NCBI GenBank assembly: GCA_016303085.1
Contig: JAEDMI010000034.1
Span: 1-15,744, forward strand
Origin: Acetatifactor sp.
GTDB lineage: Bacteria > Bacillota > Clostridia > Lachnospirales > Lachnospiraceae
DNA: 15,744 nucleotides
Reading direction: 5' to 3'
Of this stretch, positions 13,759 to 15,744 are shown in pieces. How positions within the stretch are numbered: the first letter of the stretch is position 1; each line of letters opens with the position of its first letter. A program made the translations under genes and the position numbers. The notes under the pieces are model-generated. The model did not search any database and had not been told where the DNA came from. It worked only from the letters and a program-made list of their open reading frames with translations.

Positions 13759-15744
13759 TTATGTTTCTTCGACGCAGTATTTTGCCTCAAAGTCTTCGCG
13801 CTTCATCGGCCGGTCAAAATAAAAGCCCTGAATATACTTGACCTTCATATTTCGTACCACATTATACTGAGCCTCTTTCTCAATACCTTCCACGCAGATA
13901 TTTACGCCCAGCGTCTCCGCCAGTTCCGCTACCATTTTGACAAAGGACTGAGAATAGGCATCCTCCGCCAGTTCCTTCACAAAGCTCTGATCCACCTTTA
14001 TCATGTCAAAGGGAATCTCTCTGATATGATTCAGTGAGGAATATCCCGTTCCGAAATCATCCAGGGCAATCTTTACCCCCAGCGCCTTGATACGGTTCAA
14101 TATTCCCTTCATGCGTTCCATATCATTAATAGCAAGGCTTTCTGTCACTTCAAGTGTAAGATTCCTGGGTTCAAGTTCTGTCTCCTCAAGGGTTTTTTCC
14201 ACGATCTCCACCACATCCGTCTGCAGCAGTTGCACCACAGAAAGATTTACATTCACCTTGTAGTCATATCCGGCTTCATTCCACATCTTGCAACGTGTAC
14301 AGGCTTCTTTCAGAATATAGTTCCCGATAGGATTAATCAGTCCCAGATATTCCGCCAGAGGAATAAACTCCGCAGGCGGAATAAAGCCCAGATTTGCACT
14401 ATTCCACCGAACCAGAGCCTCAGCGCCGGCACATTTTTCGCCGTCCTGCACGTTGATGATAGGCTGATAATAGATTTCAAACTCATTATATCCGTCCGCA
14501 GCGGCATCTCGCATGTTTTTCTCCATGTCAAGACGTCTGCCCGAGGAGGTATTGATACCTGCATTGTATCTGGCCACACGGTTCTTGCCGCTCTTCTTTG
14601 CCTCGTACATGGCAATGTCCGCTTTTTTCACCAAATCCGCTACAGAATCACCTAAGTCCGGGAATGTGACAATTCCCATACTCATGGTACAGTAGTAATC
14701 GGTATCCTTCAGGAACCAGGGCCTTGCAAAAATCTGCTTAATATCTTCAACGATTTGATCAAATCTCGAATACTGGTCCGGAGGAATGACAATGACAAAT
14801 TCGTCGCCGCCCATTCGATAGCAGGTATTCTCAATGCCCTGAATTCTCTGCAGGGAATGTGAGATTGCTTTAAGCAGTACATCGCCGTACTGATGTCCCA
14901 GCCCGTCGTTGATATGTTTAAAATCATCCAAATCAAGGTATAAAAGCGCGCCGATGGAATCCGTCTTCTTCGCATTGTCAATCTGTCTTGCCAAATCACG
15001 TTCACAACACATTCTGTTGTAAAGTCCCGTCAGGAAATCCGTATACGCCTGTTGCTCAATCTTGCGCTGATACAGCTTCTTATCCGTAATATCATACAGG
15101 GAGTAAAGGATAGCCGACTTTCCATCCACCCAGGAAATCTCCTTAAAAATCAAATCGTACCAGCGATCCCGCTCTCCATGATGAATCTCATAGATACCGT
15201 TCTCCTGACCGGCATTGATACCATGCTCCAGCAAATCCCCAAAGGTATTTCTCTTCAATTCCCCGACAAAGGTATTCTGGAGCTTTCGGTTGGCAAACAA
15301 TCTCTCTCCGGTACTCTTATCCTTCACATAAATAGCACATCCCACATTATCCAGTATCGCCTCTAATGCCTCATAGGAGCTTGCAATAGAGTTTTTCTGG
15401 ATACGTCTGGTCAAAATACTCTGCAGCAGCTTTACCGCATCTGCGGTAAACTTAATCTCCGGCATGCTCCAGCTGTGCTTCTGTCTCCGATGATTCAGGA
15501 CAAGAACCATCCCTGTACCGTTTTCATGATGCAGTATGGGAAATACCATCATTGCCCTGGCACCCAGGTTCCTGATTGCTTCCCGAAACTCTCCCTCCAT
15601 GTTATCACCGGAGTAGACCAACGGCTTATCTGTTGTCAGAAAAGCTTCCATTTTCTGATTGCTTGTCTTGTCAAAGCATGACACCATTCCCTGGGCCAGC
15701 CATTGCGACAACACATCCATAGTGTTCTTCTCGGGATAAATCTG
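13759..15744 (-). CDS. GAF/PAS-GGDEF-EAL cyclic-di-GMP signalling protein (5' end beyond window)
   Basis: Makes and/or degrades cyclic-di-GMP. Counting from the ATG at 15720, residues 1-105 look GAF-like (VFPILHHENGTGMVLVLNH), about 113-215 PAS-like (ILDNVGCAIYVKDKSTGERLFANRKL), 222-390 a GGDEF domain (TDFLTGLYNR, DLDDFKHINDGLGHQYGD, MGGDEFVIV at 303-311), and 410-650 an EAL domain. The GGDEF motif is intact, but no RxxD inhibitory site precedes it. The EAL residues are all present: E434AL, N492, EVTES (E524), D554 D555, K575, E612 and QGFYFDRPM. Either or both activities are possible. No membrane segment is seen in this part. Eight codons upstream of 15720 are open to the window edge and no strong ribosome binding site precedes the ATG, so the protein probably continues further. 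It ends directly before the purine operon promoter. Confidence 0.92.
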   Translation of the reverse strand, partial: QIYPEKNTMDVLSQWLAQGMVSCFDKTSNQKMEAFLTTDKPLVYSGDNMEGEFREAIRNLGARAMMVFPILHHENGTGMVLVLNHRRQKHSWSMPEIKFTADAVKLLQSILTRRIQKNSIASSYEALEAILDNVGCAIYVKDKSTGERLFANRKLQNTFVGELKRNTFGDLLEHGINAGQENGIYEIHHGERDRWYDLIFKEISWVDGKSAILYSLYDITDKKLYQRKIEQQAYTDFLTGLYNRMCCERDLARQIDNAKKTDSIGALLYLDLDDFKHINDGLGHQYGDVLLKAISHSLQRIQGIENTCYRMGGDEFVIVIPPDQYSRFDQIVEDIKQIFARPWFLKDTDYYCTMSMGIVTFPDLGDSVADLVKKADIAMYEAKKSGKNRVARYNAGINTSSGRRLDMEKNMRDAAADGYNEFEIYYQPIINVQDGEKCAGAEALVRWNSANLGFIPPAEFIPLAEYLGLINPIGNYILKEACTRCKMWNEAGYDYKVNVNLSVVQLLQTDVVEIVEKTLEETELEPRNLTLEVTESLAINDMERMKGILNRIKALGVKIALDDFGTGYSSLNHIREIPFDMIKVDQSFVKELAEDAYSQSFVKMVAELAETLGVNICVEGIEKEAQYNVVRNMKVKYIQGFYFDRPMKREDFEAKYCVEET

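Noticed and set aside
1..15744. Mobile element, prophage, CRISPR or anti-phage system
   Set aside because: No transposase, integrase, terminal repeats, repeat-spacer array or defence domain is present, and base composition looks even throughout.

Overview
The window looks like a chromosomal segment of a Gram-positive anaerobe of the Clostridia, most likely a Lachnospiraceae gut bacterium. The reasons are the glutaminyl-tRNA synthetase type, a purine pathway in which the two PurH activities sit on separate proteins (a stand-alone AICAR formyltransferase and a PurO-type IMP cyclohydrolase), a ZTP riboswitch, a tandem hemerythrin, and strong AGGAGG-type ribosome binding sites. I see no phage, transposon, CRISPR array, tRNA or rRNA. 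Most of the window is ordinary housekeeping and regulatory DNA.

Layout. Positions 1-1415 (minus) hold an MBOAT O-acyltransferase whose usual partner gene, if present, lies beyond the left edge. A divergent promoter region (about 1450-1536) separates it from a DUF6062 gene (plus) with a duplicated Cys/His motif. That gene converges, with one base between the stop codons, on a TetR regulator-tandem hemerythrin operon (2393-3845, minus). The terminator of that operon appears to lie inside the DUF6062 coding region. Next come a small acidic single-pass membrane protein (4016-4354, plus) with its own terminator, and a minus-strand operon glnS - DUF2225 - MocR-type regulator (8405 down to 4401). 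A multi-pass membrane protein (8651-9964, plus) is divergent from glnS.

The best-supported regulatory story is at 9983-13745 (minus). A promoter, a ZTP/ZMP-sensing (pfl) riboswitch and an intrinsic terminator precede purO-type IMP cyclohydrolase, AICAR formyltransferase and a DHH-family phosphoesterase. The ligand is AICAR monophosphate (ZMP) or its triphosphate, and ZMP is the substrate of the second gene product, so the operon appears to be induced by the metabolite it consumes. The 3' arm of the aptamer pseudoknot can instead form the 5' arm of an 11-bp terminator stem. Upstream of the riboswitch, and running off the right edge, is a GAF/PAS-GGDEF-EAL cyclic-di-GMP protein.

Points most worth following are: the DHH enzyme with a duplicated C-terminal module riding in a Z-nucleotide-controlled operon; a duplicated Shine-Dalgarno block between riboswitch and purO; a TetR-hemerythrin pair with a 9-bp direct repeat around the regulator's promoter and Gln in place of one iron-ligand His in both hemerythrin domains; and the duplicated metal-site-like motif of DUF6062. 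I found no clear evidence of a wholly new multi-gene system. All functional calls come from reading sequence by eye, without database searches.
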